A DNA stretch of 64,000 bases from Crotophaga sulcirostris (lineage: Eukaryota > Chordata > Aves > Cuculiformes > Crotophagidae), in assembly GCA_013397455.1 (NCBI GenBank), contig VYZB01000383.1, positions 264,743 to 328,742 of the forward strand, given 5' to 3'. Of the stretch, positions 10,760 through 22,925 are shown piece after piece (positions within the stretch are counted from its first letter, which is position 1; each line of letters starts with the position of its first letter). Below the pieces are notes generated by a model. It did not search any database and had not been told where the DNA came from. It worked only from the letters and a program-made list of their open reading frames with translations. Made by a program: the position numbers and the translations under genes.

Positions 10760-13700
10760 ATGTCGGTGAGCGAGATGTTCGTGGCGCTGCAGGGCGCCCT
10801 CACCGCAGACCAGGACATCCGCGAGGTGCGGCGGGCGCGGGGCCGGGGCCGGGGCCGGGGCCGGGGCCGGGGTCGGGGCCGGGGCCGGGGCCGGGGTTGG
10901 GGTTGGGGCCGGGGCCCGGGGTTGGGGCCGGGGCCCGGGGTTGGGGCCGGGTCTGGGGCCGCAGGGGTCTCGGAAGCCCTCGAGGCCTCGGGGCCCCGCG
11001 GGGCTCTCGTAGCCCGGGCTGACAGCGGCCGCCTGTCCCTGCAGGAGATCCGGAAGGTGGTGCAGGCGCTGGAGCAGACGGCCCGGGAGATGCTGACGCT
11101 GCTGCAGGGCGTGCACCAGGGACCCGGCTTCCAGGACAGTGAGTCGCGTCCCGCCCTGCCTCGGGGGGCGGGGGAACACCCCGCGTCTGGGGGAGCGGGC
11201 AGTGCCCCGGGGTCGCGGGTCCCGCCGTCGTGGGGCCCTTTCCCAGGTGTCCATTCCTTGTGGGCGCTCCTAGGATTCTGTCCTGCAGGGGCGCTCAGAG
11301 GCTGCAGAGCGCAGGGGGCATGTGCTTATGTGCACGGGGGCACTTTCAGGCCATGTGAGTAGAAAAGGTGCCGTTCATCCCTAGGGAATGCTGCTTTTCC
11401 ACTTTTCTCCCCTCCTCAAGCCGATGTTTCACTGAGTGCAGGAGAGTGTGTTGTTCTTACAGCTGCTCACTCTCTGGGTTGTTGCACTGGCTCAATAAGT
11501 GACAAGCCTGTAGATTTTTGCATCCTGCTAACTTTACCATCACCCATTGGGCCTTTGTGCCTTTGTCCCCTTTCTCTCCTCTTCACCCAGCCCCCCAAAA
11601 GCTGTGATCCTGAATGCTCTGGGGGTGTTGAGGGTGGGGGGGGAAGGGGAGGAGTTTAGACTGGTTTGGACAAGACTGCATATGTGTGAATACAATTTGC
11701 TTCATGTTGCAAAATATAAAGGGACTTTGCACAGGCTGATAGAGCAGGAGCTGCCCTTGGTGTACGTTTGGGAGGCAACTGGAAAGGTTCTGCTGGCTTT
11801 GAGGTTTGGGCAGTAGCTTGCCTGGTTCCTTGCTTTCCAAGTTTGTTTAGGATATTTGATGTAATGTTCCTAGGCCAGCCTGGTTCCTCTGGGGTGCAAG
11901 AACAGTCCTGAAGGCCTGGATGACAAATGTGCTCTTTCTGCTCCCCCGCTGCTGTTTTTAGACTTACTGGTGAAACAACTGGAATAAACAGTTCTTTCCC
12001 TTAAACATGTGACCCAAAACCTATTTTTTCAAGTCAATGAATATCTCCTGAGAAGAAGCATTCATTCTGACTTCCTTGGAAACTCTTGAGAGGAATATGG
12101 GAAGGGGAGACTTCCGGGTGGCCACTCTTGGAAAGTGAATAGAGGAGGGAACCTCCCCAGGTGCTGTTCCATCCATCTGCCCAGCTGACTGGTTGTTCTC
12201 AGCCTGTTGGTGCTCCTGCTGGAGCTGGAGGCCCAGGATTTCTCTGGCCTCTGAGAGGGTATGTGTTTAGCAACGTGCAACACCTGAGGTTTGGGCAACT
12301 TCCACCTCCTTAGGAATTCTGGCCGTGCCAAAAATTAGACCTGCTGACTGGTTAATGTGCACAAGCATGTGCTCATTCTTCTAAGCTGAGCAAAGCCGTG
12401 GGTGTTGTGCCAGTTGTTTTGTGTGGGTATCACCTTCAGGGGTTGCTTTTCAGCATTTAATAAGTGGAGAGCCATGTCTGCCTGACTGTATTTTCACTTG
12501 AGTTTTAATTCTGGGAGAGAGCTGGTCCTGCAGCTTGCGGAGTGTAAGAAGAGATTTGGAATAGTTGAAAAACAATGTGGGGGGAACACAAAGCACAGCT
12601 TATAATTCTTGGAATAGGAAGATAATGAATAAATGCTTAATGGTTTAGGAGTTAACTCATGGCAATAGACCTGTCAGCTTGTCATCAATTACAAGCATAA
12701 TAAAGAAAGGCAGTGAAGGTTTAGGTTAATAAAGATTTACAGCAGAATAATATAGTGCTAATTAACAGGATGATTAGGGGGACAAACAGCACTTGTTAGG
12801 TGTCACATGTTTAGACTACAGCTTTATTTGACAGTGGTTGTAGTTGTGCCTGGCTCAGGGCAGCACCTTGCTCGTGGAGTGAGTACCATGCTTTTACTAA
12901 GGAACTAGAATGATTCTTCCTTAGTTGATTAAAAGGGGGTGAAGGATGATTCTTGTAACTGTGAAAGAGAGGATTATTCGTGGCAGCAGAGATCTAGCCA
13001 GACTTTGTAGCATCAAAATTTCTAGCCTTATATTTATTTATTCCAAGATGTAAGAAATACCATTAATGCTATTAATAAACTATATTGAACATTACAAATA
13101 TTAAATGTTAAATAAACTACAGAAACTAATAACTGAGGAATAAAAAAGCAAAAATACTGTTAATTACTACAGGTTTGCAGGTGACAGAGTCACCAGGGGT
13201 GTTTGCTGCTGGCAGCTTTTTGTTGGCTGTGGGTGGTTTAGGCTGGTGCTCCTGCCAGCAGAAGCCGACTGCTTGTTGTGCCCCTTCCCTTGTGCCAGCC
13301 TAAGTGGGAGGTGGGTGAGTTTGTCTGCAGCCTGCTGGTTGATTCTTTGTAATTATTCTTGCATTGTCGATTAGGGAAGAGTGAAGAACACTGAAGGAGG
13401 CAACAGGGTCAGAGGAAACAGGAAAGGGATTTGCACCAGACTGGGCAATCCATCCTACCAAAGAGAAGGGTCGGGGTGGCATGAGCTCCATTAGTGGAAC
13501 TAGGGGCTAGCTGGAAGTTCCAGGAGGGGCAGTTTCCCATACCAGTCATTGGTATTTAAAACAATGTCTTGCACAATGCCTTTTCTCTGTTCCCTGGGAA
13601 TTAAATGTCTCTTAGCTAAACCTGTTTTCATTGAGTTTCCATCTAACCTCCTTCGCTGCAGGGCAGCTGCCTGCCCAGAGACAGCAGCTGTTTCACAGTG

Positions 13701-16700
13701 CCAGCCTCTCCTGGTCTCACCCTGCAGTGACACGAGCCTGTGTGTAGCTGTGGGACAGGCACAGCCTCTGTTCAGCTGTGGGGAAGGGCAAGACAACCAG
13801 CTTGAAGGGAAGGACAGTTTGAAGTTGGGAGGCTACATGTGTATCATTGAGCGCTATGGTCTGAAACTTGGCAGTAAAGATTGTTTCTGTCCTGGGTTCC
13901 TTTGGCAGAAGGCAAATTGCAAATTTATTCCTTACTCTGTCCCCACCCACCTCATGAGGGTTTATGTGACCAAGGCAGAGGCCGTGGTTTGAGGATGGTG
14001 TTCAAAGGGCAACTGTCAGTGAGCTTCACACGTTTCCTTCCTTCTGGCTGCCACATGGAGCACTTTCACCTTTTCTTTCCTGAAGCTTTTATTTTTAAGT
14101 GCTACTTTCTTTTTTTTTTTACACAAAACTAATGTTTTGTTAATTGAAAAAAAGTTTTTAAACGCGCTTAAGTAGGGCTTGTTTGGTAAAAATCATTCAT
14201 CACAGCATTCAGATTTAGCTTCTGTGGATCTTGTTTAAATAATCCCAGCTTCTGTACATCAGGGTACAGGGCAGCCTGTCAGGTCGATCTTCTGCCTGCC
14301 TTGGGGTGTGACCAGGATATCTGAGAAGGCTGCAGTGAAGAAGCAGGGGTTTGATGAGTGTTCTCAGGCCCTGGTGCTGCGGGTGCAGTGTGGCTGTAAC
14401 TTGGACCAGTAAACAGTAGGGGGCAGCGGGTGGTACATCAAGAGACCATGTCTCTGCAGAGTTACAAGATGTGTGGCACAGTCCCTTCAAATACAGTGTT
14501 TAAAGTGGGAAGTGCAGTTTCCTGAAGGGAGTTTTTCAAACAGAGAAAGAAAAGTTGTTTTTGCTTTGACTGTATGAGTTGTTTGGCAGTGCTGCTTGGT
14601 GTGGGTGCTTTCTTTGGAGCCAACTGCTGTGTCCAGTGCTGTTGCTTGTGACCTGGTTGTTGCTTTTTGTTCTGAACTGTGACACTGAGGTGCTCTCCAG
14701 AGCATCTTGTTTCTCTTGGTGTAACACCCATACAGCCCAACTCTTCAGCCCTTCCTCTCACTGTCCAGTTATCAACTCACACCTGGTTTCTGTGTGTCCT
14801 TCCTCCTGCAGTGCCACCCGCAGCGCTGTGGCTCCAGAGAGCTGCTGTGTGAGTGGGCTTGCAGCGTGGGGCTTCAGCTGTGTCCCTGCTCCTGTGCCTC
14901 CCTCCCTTTCCCTCAGTATCTGTTGCCACAGGCTCAGCTCTTCCACATTTACAGACCCTCAAACGAAACTGCTGCTCTGCTGCCTCACCTGAGGTCCTGT
15001 ACTCGATGCCTTTTTCAGCCTTTGCCATCTCTACTCGGCACCTCTCCTTCAGCGCCCCTTGTTTGCCGTTCTGTTCCGCACGCTGCCAGGCTCCTTTGCT
15101 CATTGGTTCCATCCACAGGCAGACACCACATCAACTCTGTGTTCCTCTGTTCCTGCCTCTGGCTGTTGGTATCGCCTGTTGCCTCTCGGTCTGTAGGCTG
15201 TGTGTGACCTTTCCTGTGCTTTATAATAACACCTATTATTCATAATGAGTGGTGGTTCTGAAATAACACTGGGGCATCTTGGCTCAAGTTCGACTCTGAG
15301 GAGAAGAGCAGATCAGAAAACCTAGAACTTGGGAGCATTTCTCCCCTGCCTGTGTGACTCACGATGTGACAATGAGTATTTCTCAGACTGACTCCACACA
15401 TCAGTAGGCTGTCTTGGGCAACAAAGGAGCATGAATAGTGCTGTCTACACCAGAAAACTCTGTTTACAAACCCCTGTTCTCTGTCAAGTGCTGAATGCTG
15501 CGCTGTTTCTTTTTCAGTACCAAAGAAATGTCAGAAGGCTCGTGAACACTTCAGTACAGTGAAAACACAGCTGGAATCTTTGAAGACCAAGTTTCCTGCT
15601 GATCAGTATTACAGGTGTGCAGGATCACACACAGCCAGACATGCATATGGGGGTTGCCTGGGCATATTCACTTTCATTACTTTGGAAGAAGGATTTAAGG
15701 GTTTATGGGCCAAGTACATCTTTCTGTTTGAAAAGAAAATAATGGTAGAGAAGTGTGAGATTTTTATCAGCATAAATGTTTTTGTGTAAACACTCTATTT
15801 CACTAAAAATATCCAGTATTTAATATTATTATTCTTCTATAAACTTTTTTTAATAAGAAGAAGTTTAAGAAATTGATGTTCTGTGGGAGCTGCACTTGTG
15901 TCTGGGAACAAGTTGTTAGGTTTGGGGCATTCCTAAAAACAGAGTTCTGAATCTGTCATAAAATGGCTGTTTGATGCTACAGATATTAAACGAAGTCATC
16001 ACTGTTGTGTTTCGTTGCTGCCAGAAGGGGACAGTGTCTAGCAAGAGCAAAGAACAAGGATCTTGTCAGCTCAGATCTGCCAAGGGAAAGCCCTGGTTGT
16101 CTTGTGGGACCTGAAAAACTCTGAGAACTGAGTAGGGGCGTGAGTGAATGCTGGTGTCCAGTGCAGTATCCCAGGGGTGCAGTTCTGGAGTAGCAAGGAG
16201 AGGGCTCTAAGCTGGTGTCATTTTGATACACCCAAAATATTGCAAAGTGCTGTGTGTAAAGGTAGAAGACATGATGTATACATAATGTATGCTCGTTGCC
16301 TGACTCTGCAGTAACAGATGTTACTTACTTATACCTTGACTTGGTGTTTTCTTCAACAGATTTCATGAGCACTGGAGGTTTGTGCTTCAGCGGTTGGTGT
16401 TTCTGGCAGCGTTTGTAGTCTACTTGGAGTCAGAAACATTAGTGACCCAAGAAGCTGTTGCAGAAATTCTGGGAAGTAAGTTCATGTCGTAACTGAGGAG
16501 AAAAACGTCGTGAGGTTTTCAGACATTGTAGTGCTCGGAGGTACCAGGAAACAGCACAACTTCATTTATTCCCAAAAAATAGGTCCCAAGATGTATCTGT
16601 TATTTGATTTCATTATATAAACAACAAATTATTTTAGAAGGTAGAAATCAGTAAACCTAATGTGAACAAAAGTGTTTATTCATTAATAAGTTCTTCATCA

Positions 16701-17864
16701 GTGAAAATTATTCATTCAAACTGTGTAAGTGTACCAAAAGCAAAATACAAAGATGAGAGCTTTTTTTTCCTCATTTTTTGATTTTGGTGTTTAAAAAGTG
16801 TGGAAAGCAGATTCAGTGCTTATGCTGTAAGAGAACAGTGTCCTGCCAGAGCAAAGGATTTGGGGAAAAAACACAGGAAGATATTTTTCTAAAAGTGACT
16901 ACAGCCTGCTGTGCTCTACACTGATGTAAATTCAGTTATTCTGTTGGATCAGGTATTGCCTGTTGTGTGTCCAGCTGAGGATGTATGAGACACTAAATCA
17001 GAATGCTGAGAATCATGTACAGGAAAAGGTGTATGTGCTGTTACATCACATACTGGAAAAGGCTGACTTCTCTTTTGTAATAATATCTCATAAAATTGAT
17101 ATTTCAAATTAGCTCCAGTAAACAAACACAATTTCAACTTGCTGGTTTTGCTTGTGTTCAGCACCACCTGATTACTGCTCTGTTTTTCATCTTAGTTGAA
17201 GCTGATCGAGAGCGGGGCTTCCACCTGGACATTGAGGACTACCTTTCTGGTGTATTAACTCTTGCCAGTGAACTGGTAAGGAAGATACTCGTGTATGTTT
17301 GGATTGAAAATGACCTGAAATAAATAAGTAATGTGTTTTCTAACTTTCTGGAGTTGTTCCTGAAAGTTACAACACGCAGCACCTTGATTTGAACTTGTAG
17401 CACTCTGCCTCTCTGTGTGCCAGAGTTGTTCCTCACTGATATATTAAGATTTAAACCAGTCACTTGATTGAAAATCCAGGATTGTTGTCAACCACAAGGT
17501 AGATCCAAGTATAAATAATCCGACTGCCTGGAACAGCACTGCTTCATTTGGTACAGTAACTGATGGGAATAGTGATGTGGTGTGGGTGGGTTCCTGTGCT
17601 GATGTTCTCCACGTCTTCACCTTGTAGGCCAGGCTGGCAGTGAACAGCGTCACCGCTGGTGACTATTCTCGCCCTCTCCGCATCTCAACTTTCATCAATG
17701 AGCTGGATTCTGGCTTCCGCCTCCTCAACCTGAAGAATGACTCCCTGAGGAAACGTTACGATGGCCTGAAATACGATGTCAAGAAAATTGAGGAAGTGGT
17801 TTACGACTTGTCCATCAGAGGACTCAGTAAGGAGGCAGCAGGTGGTGCGGGTGTAGAGAAATGA
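10760..17864 (+). CDS. TSN: TSN, translin
   Basis: Translin is a ring-forming DNA/RNA-binding protein. With TRAX it forms C3PO, the endoribonuclease that removes siRNA passenger strands and processes tRNA fragments. Six coding exons join in phase: 10760-10825, 11045-11138, 15518-15614, 16360-16475, 17196-17275 and 17628-17864, giving 229 aa (human 228). Almost the whole protein is recognisable, from MSVSEMFVALQGALTADQD through the basic nucleic-acid-binding segment RFHEHWR (86-92) and NSVTAGDYSRP to the heptad-like LDSGFRLLNLKNDSLRKRYD and a C-terminal VEK. Cys58 is kept, while the human C-terminal cysteine (about position 225) is Gly here. The ATG lies in a GC-rich, TATA-less promoter. Intron 1 is short (219 nt), stop-free and in frame, with a G-rich repeat. 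Catalysis belongs to TRAX, so no active site is expected here. Confidence 0.97.
10839..10948 (+). repeat. GGGGCC-type hexanucleotide array in TSN intron 1
   Basis: Positions 10839-10916 hold 13 contiguous hexamers, ten of them perfect GGGGCC and three GGGGTC or GGGGTT. Five more GGGGCC or GGGGTT units follow to 10948 with two single-C slips. The sense strand should form G-quadruplexes. In the TSN reading frame the array encodes alternating Gly and Arg. Confidence 0.9.
11139..15517 (+). other. TSN intron 2
   Basis: A 4.4-kb intron, the longest in TSN. The 12600-13160 stretch is strongly AT-rich. No CR1 or coding exon was recognised. Introns 3 (15615-16359), 4 (16476-17195) and 5 (17276-17627) are also free of recognisable elements. 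Confidence 0.85.
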
Positions 17865-19161
17865 GTGACACTCACTTTAGCGGCATCATTGATTACCTCA
17901 AATGGTTGCCAATTTAGGAAGCGTGCTAGCCAAGCCTTTGTATGGTAGTTTAGAAGAACTGCAGCTGGAAGCTGCTCTCTATTTTCTTACAAAAGATGTA
18001 GTACGGTTGTTAGATCTCCAAACGTTTTGTAAAGTCATGTCTAGGTTAGGGCAGGAGGCTCTCTGTTTCCAGTGGAATTCCTCTGCCAAAACACGCAGGC
18101 GCACAGCCGCAACCGCAGCCTCCCATGAGCTGAAATTCTCCTTCGTTCCGTAGTGTTGCTTCACTGCTCTGGCAGTGACTGCTTCACCTGTCTCTGCTCA
18201 CACACCTTTAACGACCTGTGCACAGCACACAGCTCAGTGCAGGCACACGTGATGTTTAAAAAACCACAGTTTGTAAATACACGTTTTTTTAAGACACTGA
18301 TTTTTTTCCCTTTTTCTTTCTTAAATATTCACTTTTTCAGTAAGTGGAACAGATTTGTGTAACTGCTTATTAACCGGATTTTTTTAAATGGCTTCTGTTA
18401 ATATATCCCCCTTAATTGAGAAATCGGTGAAAATATTTCTGAGAATTCCTCCATTGGCTAGTATAGGACACCCAGGCAACATCTCTCTCTCTCTCTCTTT
18501 CTTTTGTTTTTTCCCTTTACTGCAGAGAGCAGGGTTTTCTCAAACACCTGCTTTCATGGGCTGGTATTTGTTGTACTGGTGTGAGTGAATGCTGAGTTCC
18601 AATATAACCATTTGACTTGAGAGCTCAGTGTAACCAAGTTTTATTTTGCCTACCAAGGTTTCCAAATAAAGAAGTGATAACTGACAAACCACAGATAGTG
18701 TCTTGAGTTTTCACAACCTGTATAGGCCACACCTGTACCTATGTCCTGGGATTAAAAAAAAAAAAAAACCACACCAAAACTACAGTTGATGCAGTAAAAT
18801 GTTTGTGTCTTCAGAAAAGGGAAAATCACTGCTTTCAGATACTTTACATGTAAGGTGTTTGCAAACCCCAGCAGCCTCTTTCATTTATGTAAATGGACAG
18901 ACTCCTACCCCCAGGTTTTCTCTAGACTTAAATGACTTTGAGTTTTGCCATTCTTCTCCTACTTCTGCTGCTGCAGGAGGGTTAAAGAGAAAAGCTAACT
19001 TGTTTAGCAAGAGGAATATTTCCCAGGGATGAACGTGAACAGTCAAGTTTCTGTGGTTTGTTAGCATTTTGTTTTGTTAGCAAAGATTTTCCACTGTTTC
19101 AGTTAGACTTTTTGTTTGTTTATTGGACAAAAATGGTTTCTTGGTTATTTTGCCCAATAAA
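17865..19161 (+). other. TSN 3' untranslated region with two poly(A) signals
   Basis: The sequence after the TSN stop is non-coding and AT-rich. AATAAA occurs at 18665-18670 and 19156-19161. The second is followed by T- and GT-rich sequence, so the long 3' UTR probably ends near 19180, with a shorter form near 18690. A CT microsatellite lies at 18482-18503 and an A run near 18755. Confidence 0.6.
18482..18503 (+). repeat. CT dinucleotide microsatellite in the TSN 3' UTR
   Basis: A run of CT dinucleotides passes into a T-rich tract. It lies between the TSN stop and its first poly(A) signal. Confidence 0.8.
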
Positions 19162-19179
19162 AACTGTTCTTTGATTTTG

Positions 19180-22100
19180 GCCATTTGGTAACTCTGGTCG
19201 CTTGTCGTTATTTGCTTCTCTTCCTGGATCCCTACTCTGAAATATCAGGATTTAAGTTCAGCCTTCAGCTGTAACAGAGTACCAGAGTCCCTCAGCATCA
19301 GAGTCTGTGTGCTGTTCAGTGACCCACTCGCACTGGCTGGTGATGGAGCCCAGGTCATGTTGCAGACAGATTTCATAGGCTTTTCTTTTAATTTTAATTT
19401 TAACCAATTTCACCAAATAAAACGGAAGAAGGCACAGAATAGTTCATAGTTTCCAAATTTGAGATGTGGCAAGGTTCATCTTCAGAGCATCTCATAGTAT
19501 TTCATGTTTTTCCTCAAGGAGAAGGTAACATCCCTCTTTCACAGCTGAGGAAAATGAGGTGTGAATTCCTGAGCCCCCTGGCAGTGAGACCAGCTTCCTA
19601 AGTAGCTCTCTGTTCTTGCCTTGTCACTGTTTGATTCTCCCTTTAACTGTGTGGAGGTGGGAGGAAGGAGGGAGCTTAAGCCAGTCCTATTGCCAAAACC
19701 AGAGACTTAGGGTGAAACAACACCCCGAGCTCTGACACAGCAGTGCAGACCAAGGTCACACAGGAAATGTGTGGGAGCAGGGGAATTACAGAAAGGCTTC
19801 CTGAGCATCAGTCTTGATGTCTCTTGGGTTGGAGGCCTCCTGGAATGCAGGACGGGGACATGAGGCCATGTGGTGGGGCAGGTTCTGGTTGCAGGGCAGG
19901 TGTTTGTTCAGGCTGTGCTGGCTTCCATCCCAGGTGCTCTGACTGTGTTTGGTCATGCAACAGGTCTGTTTCCTGACATGGATCCCATGTGCCAAACACA
20001 GCTTTTCAGGAGATCCTAGATCTGCACCTTATGTGGTTTCTGAGAGCTGGTGGAGATACAACAGTGCTGTGCTACAGGTGTGAATACTGTGGGAGGGACA
20101 ACTGGAAGAGCAAGTCCCTTACCTAGGGCTGCAAGGTGTGGGATCCTCCTGTCTAAGGCTCTGTGGAGAGCAAGTGCCCAAGCCACTCCAGTGTTGTGTT
20201 CCTGGAGGGTGCTAAGCAAGCACCTCCTCCTTTCCTATTCCTAGGTTTTTGGGAGAGCCTAGCATTTTCTTCTGGAAAAGCATTGTTTGCCAGACTGCAT
20301 AGTGCGTTCCCAGGCCGGGTCTGGGGAAGGGGAAAGCAAACCACAAACTTTCTCCCTAGTCTGCAGCAGAGAAAGCTGGGGACGTGCTGTTTGTAGCTTC
20401 CCCTATGCAGAGGTGGCCTGCAGGACCTTGAGGCCTTTACTCTGAATCTGCACATCACTCTGGTCCTAAATGATGATGTGTCTGTCCCAGAGCTGGGAGC
20501 AGAGGGAAGAAGGGAAGATCCAGAAGGACTTGAGTAAGGAGGGGTCTCTCTTCTCCAACCCTTCCCTCTTCCAGGGGTGACAGGAACGGATTAGCCAGCG
20601 GGGAACAGCAGTGAGAGGCAGAGCTCTCAGAACTGTAGAGCCTTGATGGCTCAGGATGAATCAGATGCACTTGAACTCTGAACAAACAACTCCTGTTGGC
20701 ACTGAATGGACTGTGCGGCGTGCGCTGGCAGGGGAGTGCGTCAGCGCAGGAATGCTGGAGAGTCTGACTCAACAGCCAGCACAGCCATCCTCTGGGCCAC
20801 TTCAGCCTGAAGTGTGTTCCAGGGAGTGCTCTCTTGGATCATTTTTGTATTCACTCACTGGTCTGGTTTATTTTTTTCCCCCTCATCTTGACGTCATTTC
20901 TATGGGTTTTCTTTATTTTGGTAAAAAAGGACACTTAAAGGTTGATGAACTGCTCTTTATTTATAGCCCTGCCTGTTCAGCCCCTGCAGATCAATGAAAG
21001 TGCTGACCTGAAACCATGCAGAGACAGGGGGGAGACCAGAGCTCCGTGGCACAGGACACAGCCCAGAGCTCGGGGCTGGCTGTTGGCCTGGGCTCTGTCT
21101 GCTGGGATTGATTCACTGCAGCCCGAGCCCAGGAACCTCGTTAAACTGGCACTTGTTAAAGGACACGATATCACCTCCCAGCTGCCCTGTTCTAGTGCCA
21201 GCACACATCTTTGTGCAGTGAACTGGATCAAGGAGCTGATTTAGCTGAAACAAGCTTTATTTTTCAGCAGTGTTTGCTCCCAGTCCAGTTCACTGCACAG
21301 CTCCACACATGCTGTGCCAGTGTATGGAGGGAGGCATCTTCCTCTCCCCGCGGTGCCAGCTCTGAGAGTTCACCGAGCTGTAACACTGTGTGGCAAACTG
21401 ATATTTCTTGCAGTAATTGAACAGCTTCCTGTTTTGTTAGGATTGCCAATGATTTTCCCTTTGGGTAAGTAATCTGCCTTCATTTTACTGCAAAGTGATG
21501 ACTTGGATGCTGTAGAGCCTCGCTTGCATTTTTCAGCTGGTAAGGTCATTGCACACCGAGGCAATTAAGGAGAGCAGAAAGTGAGCGTGGGTGACTCCCA
21601 GGATCTATGTGTGGATACTGACCCATTGCTCCTCAGCAGTCCATCCTCCCTCATTAAAGTCCTGTTTGTCACTGGATGCTGTGGTGCAACTGTACTAAAC
21701 CGCGTGTTGGGGCTGTTCAGGGAGCCTCCTGCCTGGGAGTTCACGGAGCGTGATTGAGCAAGAGTTTGATTGTGAAAGGAACATAGTCCTTCATGGTATA
21801 CATCCCCTGTACGCATGCTGTGGGTCAGACATCAGTTACTGGAAGATGAGCATCTCCTTGCAGGTTTCTCTGCTTCTCCATTGGCACTTCAAACTGCAGC
21901 ACTCCTGGCTTGCACTGGTTGGCCATTGCTGGAGGATTGCCCAACCAGCCCTTCCTTGGAAGAAGGGAGAGTGCACCCCTTGTATGGACTCTTGTTCATC
22001 TGCACTTTCACACTATGGGTGTATAGACATCTAACCTGCTCCTGTTGGAGAAAATGTAAGAGTATTTGCTTTTCATCTCCTCATGGTTTTTTTTCAGGCT

Positions 22101-22347
22101 GAAAAATCCCCGCCTGCTAACTCCTAAAGCAGCTATTCCTGCTTTCCATAGGAACTGATCTCACAGGGGGCTTTTAATCCAATGTTCTGTCTTGTGTGTC
22201 TGCCTTCTGAGCTCACAACTACGCAGACTTTATGATAAAGACTGCCTTTTGGTGGTATTTGCTCAAAACAGGATGTTTTCCTTGTGTGCAAGACTCATCC
22301 TAAATTCTGGTGAAAAGGTCATTTATGAACTCTGGTAAATCAAGAGA
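19180..22347. other. Intergenic sequence between TSN and a CR1 fragment
   Basis: I see no exon with usable splice sites and a recognisable product. Short ORFs occur on both strands and look random. Confidence 0.55.
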
Positions 22348-22925
22348 GTCACAGAATCATAGAGTGACCTGAGTTGGAAGGGACCCACAAGGATCAACGA
22401 GCCCAGCTCCTGTCCCTGCACAGGACACCCCAACATTCACACCATGTTTTTGAGGGCTTTGTCCAAATGCTTCTGGAACACTGTCAGGCTTGGTGACTGC
22501 TTCCCTGGGGAGCTGTTCCAGGGCTCCACCACCCTCTGGGTGAGGAATCTTTTCCTGATGTCCCACCTAACCCTCCCCAGCACATCTTCCTGCCATTCCC
22601 TTAGGTCCTGTCATTGATCACCAGAGAGCAGAGCCCAGCGCCTGCTCCTCCTCCTTCCCTGGTGAAGAAACACTGAACCCCTGTGAGGTCCCCCCCCAGT
22701 GTCCTCTTCTCCAGGCTGAACAGACCAAGTGACTTCATCCTCTCCTCGTAAGATTTCTCCTCCAGACCCTTCACCAGCTTTGTGGCCTCCTCTGGACACT
22801 CTCCAGCAGTTTGATGTCCTTTTTAGGTTGTGGCACCCAAAACTGAACACAATATTCGAGGTGGGGCCGCACCAGTGCAGAGCAGAGTGGGACAGTCGCC
22901 TCCCTCAACTGGCTGGCCACTTTCT
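22348..22925 (-). mobile_element. Long old CR1 LINE fragment
   Basis: About 580 bp of reverse-oriented CR1, starting AGAGTCACAGAATCATAGAG and continuing through the 3' UTR into frameshifted ORF2 (CTCTTCTCCAGGCTGAACAG, then CACCAGTGCAGAGCAGAG). It is the longest CR1 piece in the window and no longer open. Confidence 0.9.

Noticed and set aside
10718..11254. Minus-strand ORF of 178 codons over TSN exons 1-2
   Set aside because: It is a shadow of TSN and of the GGGGCC array, giving Pro-Ala repeats.
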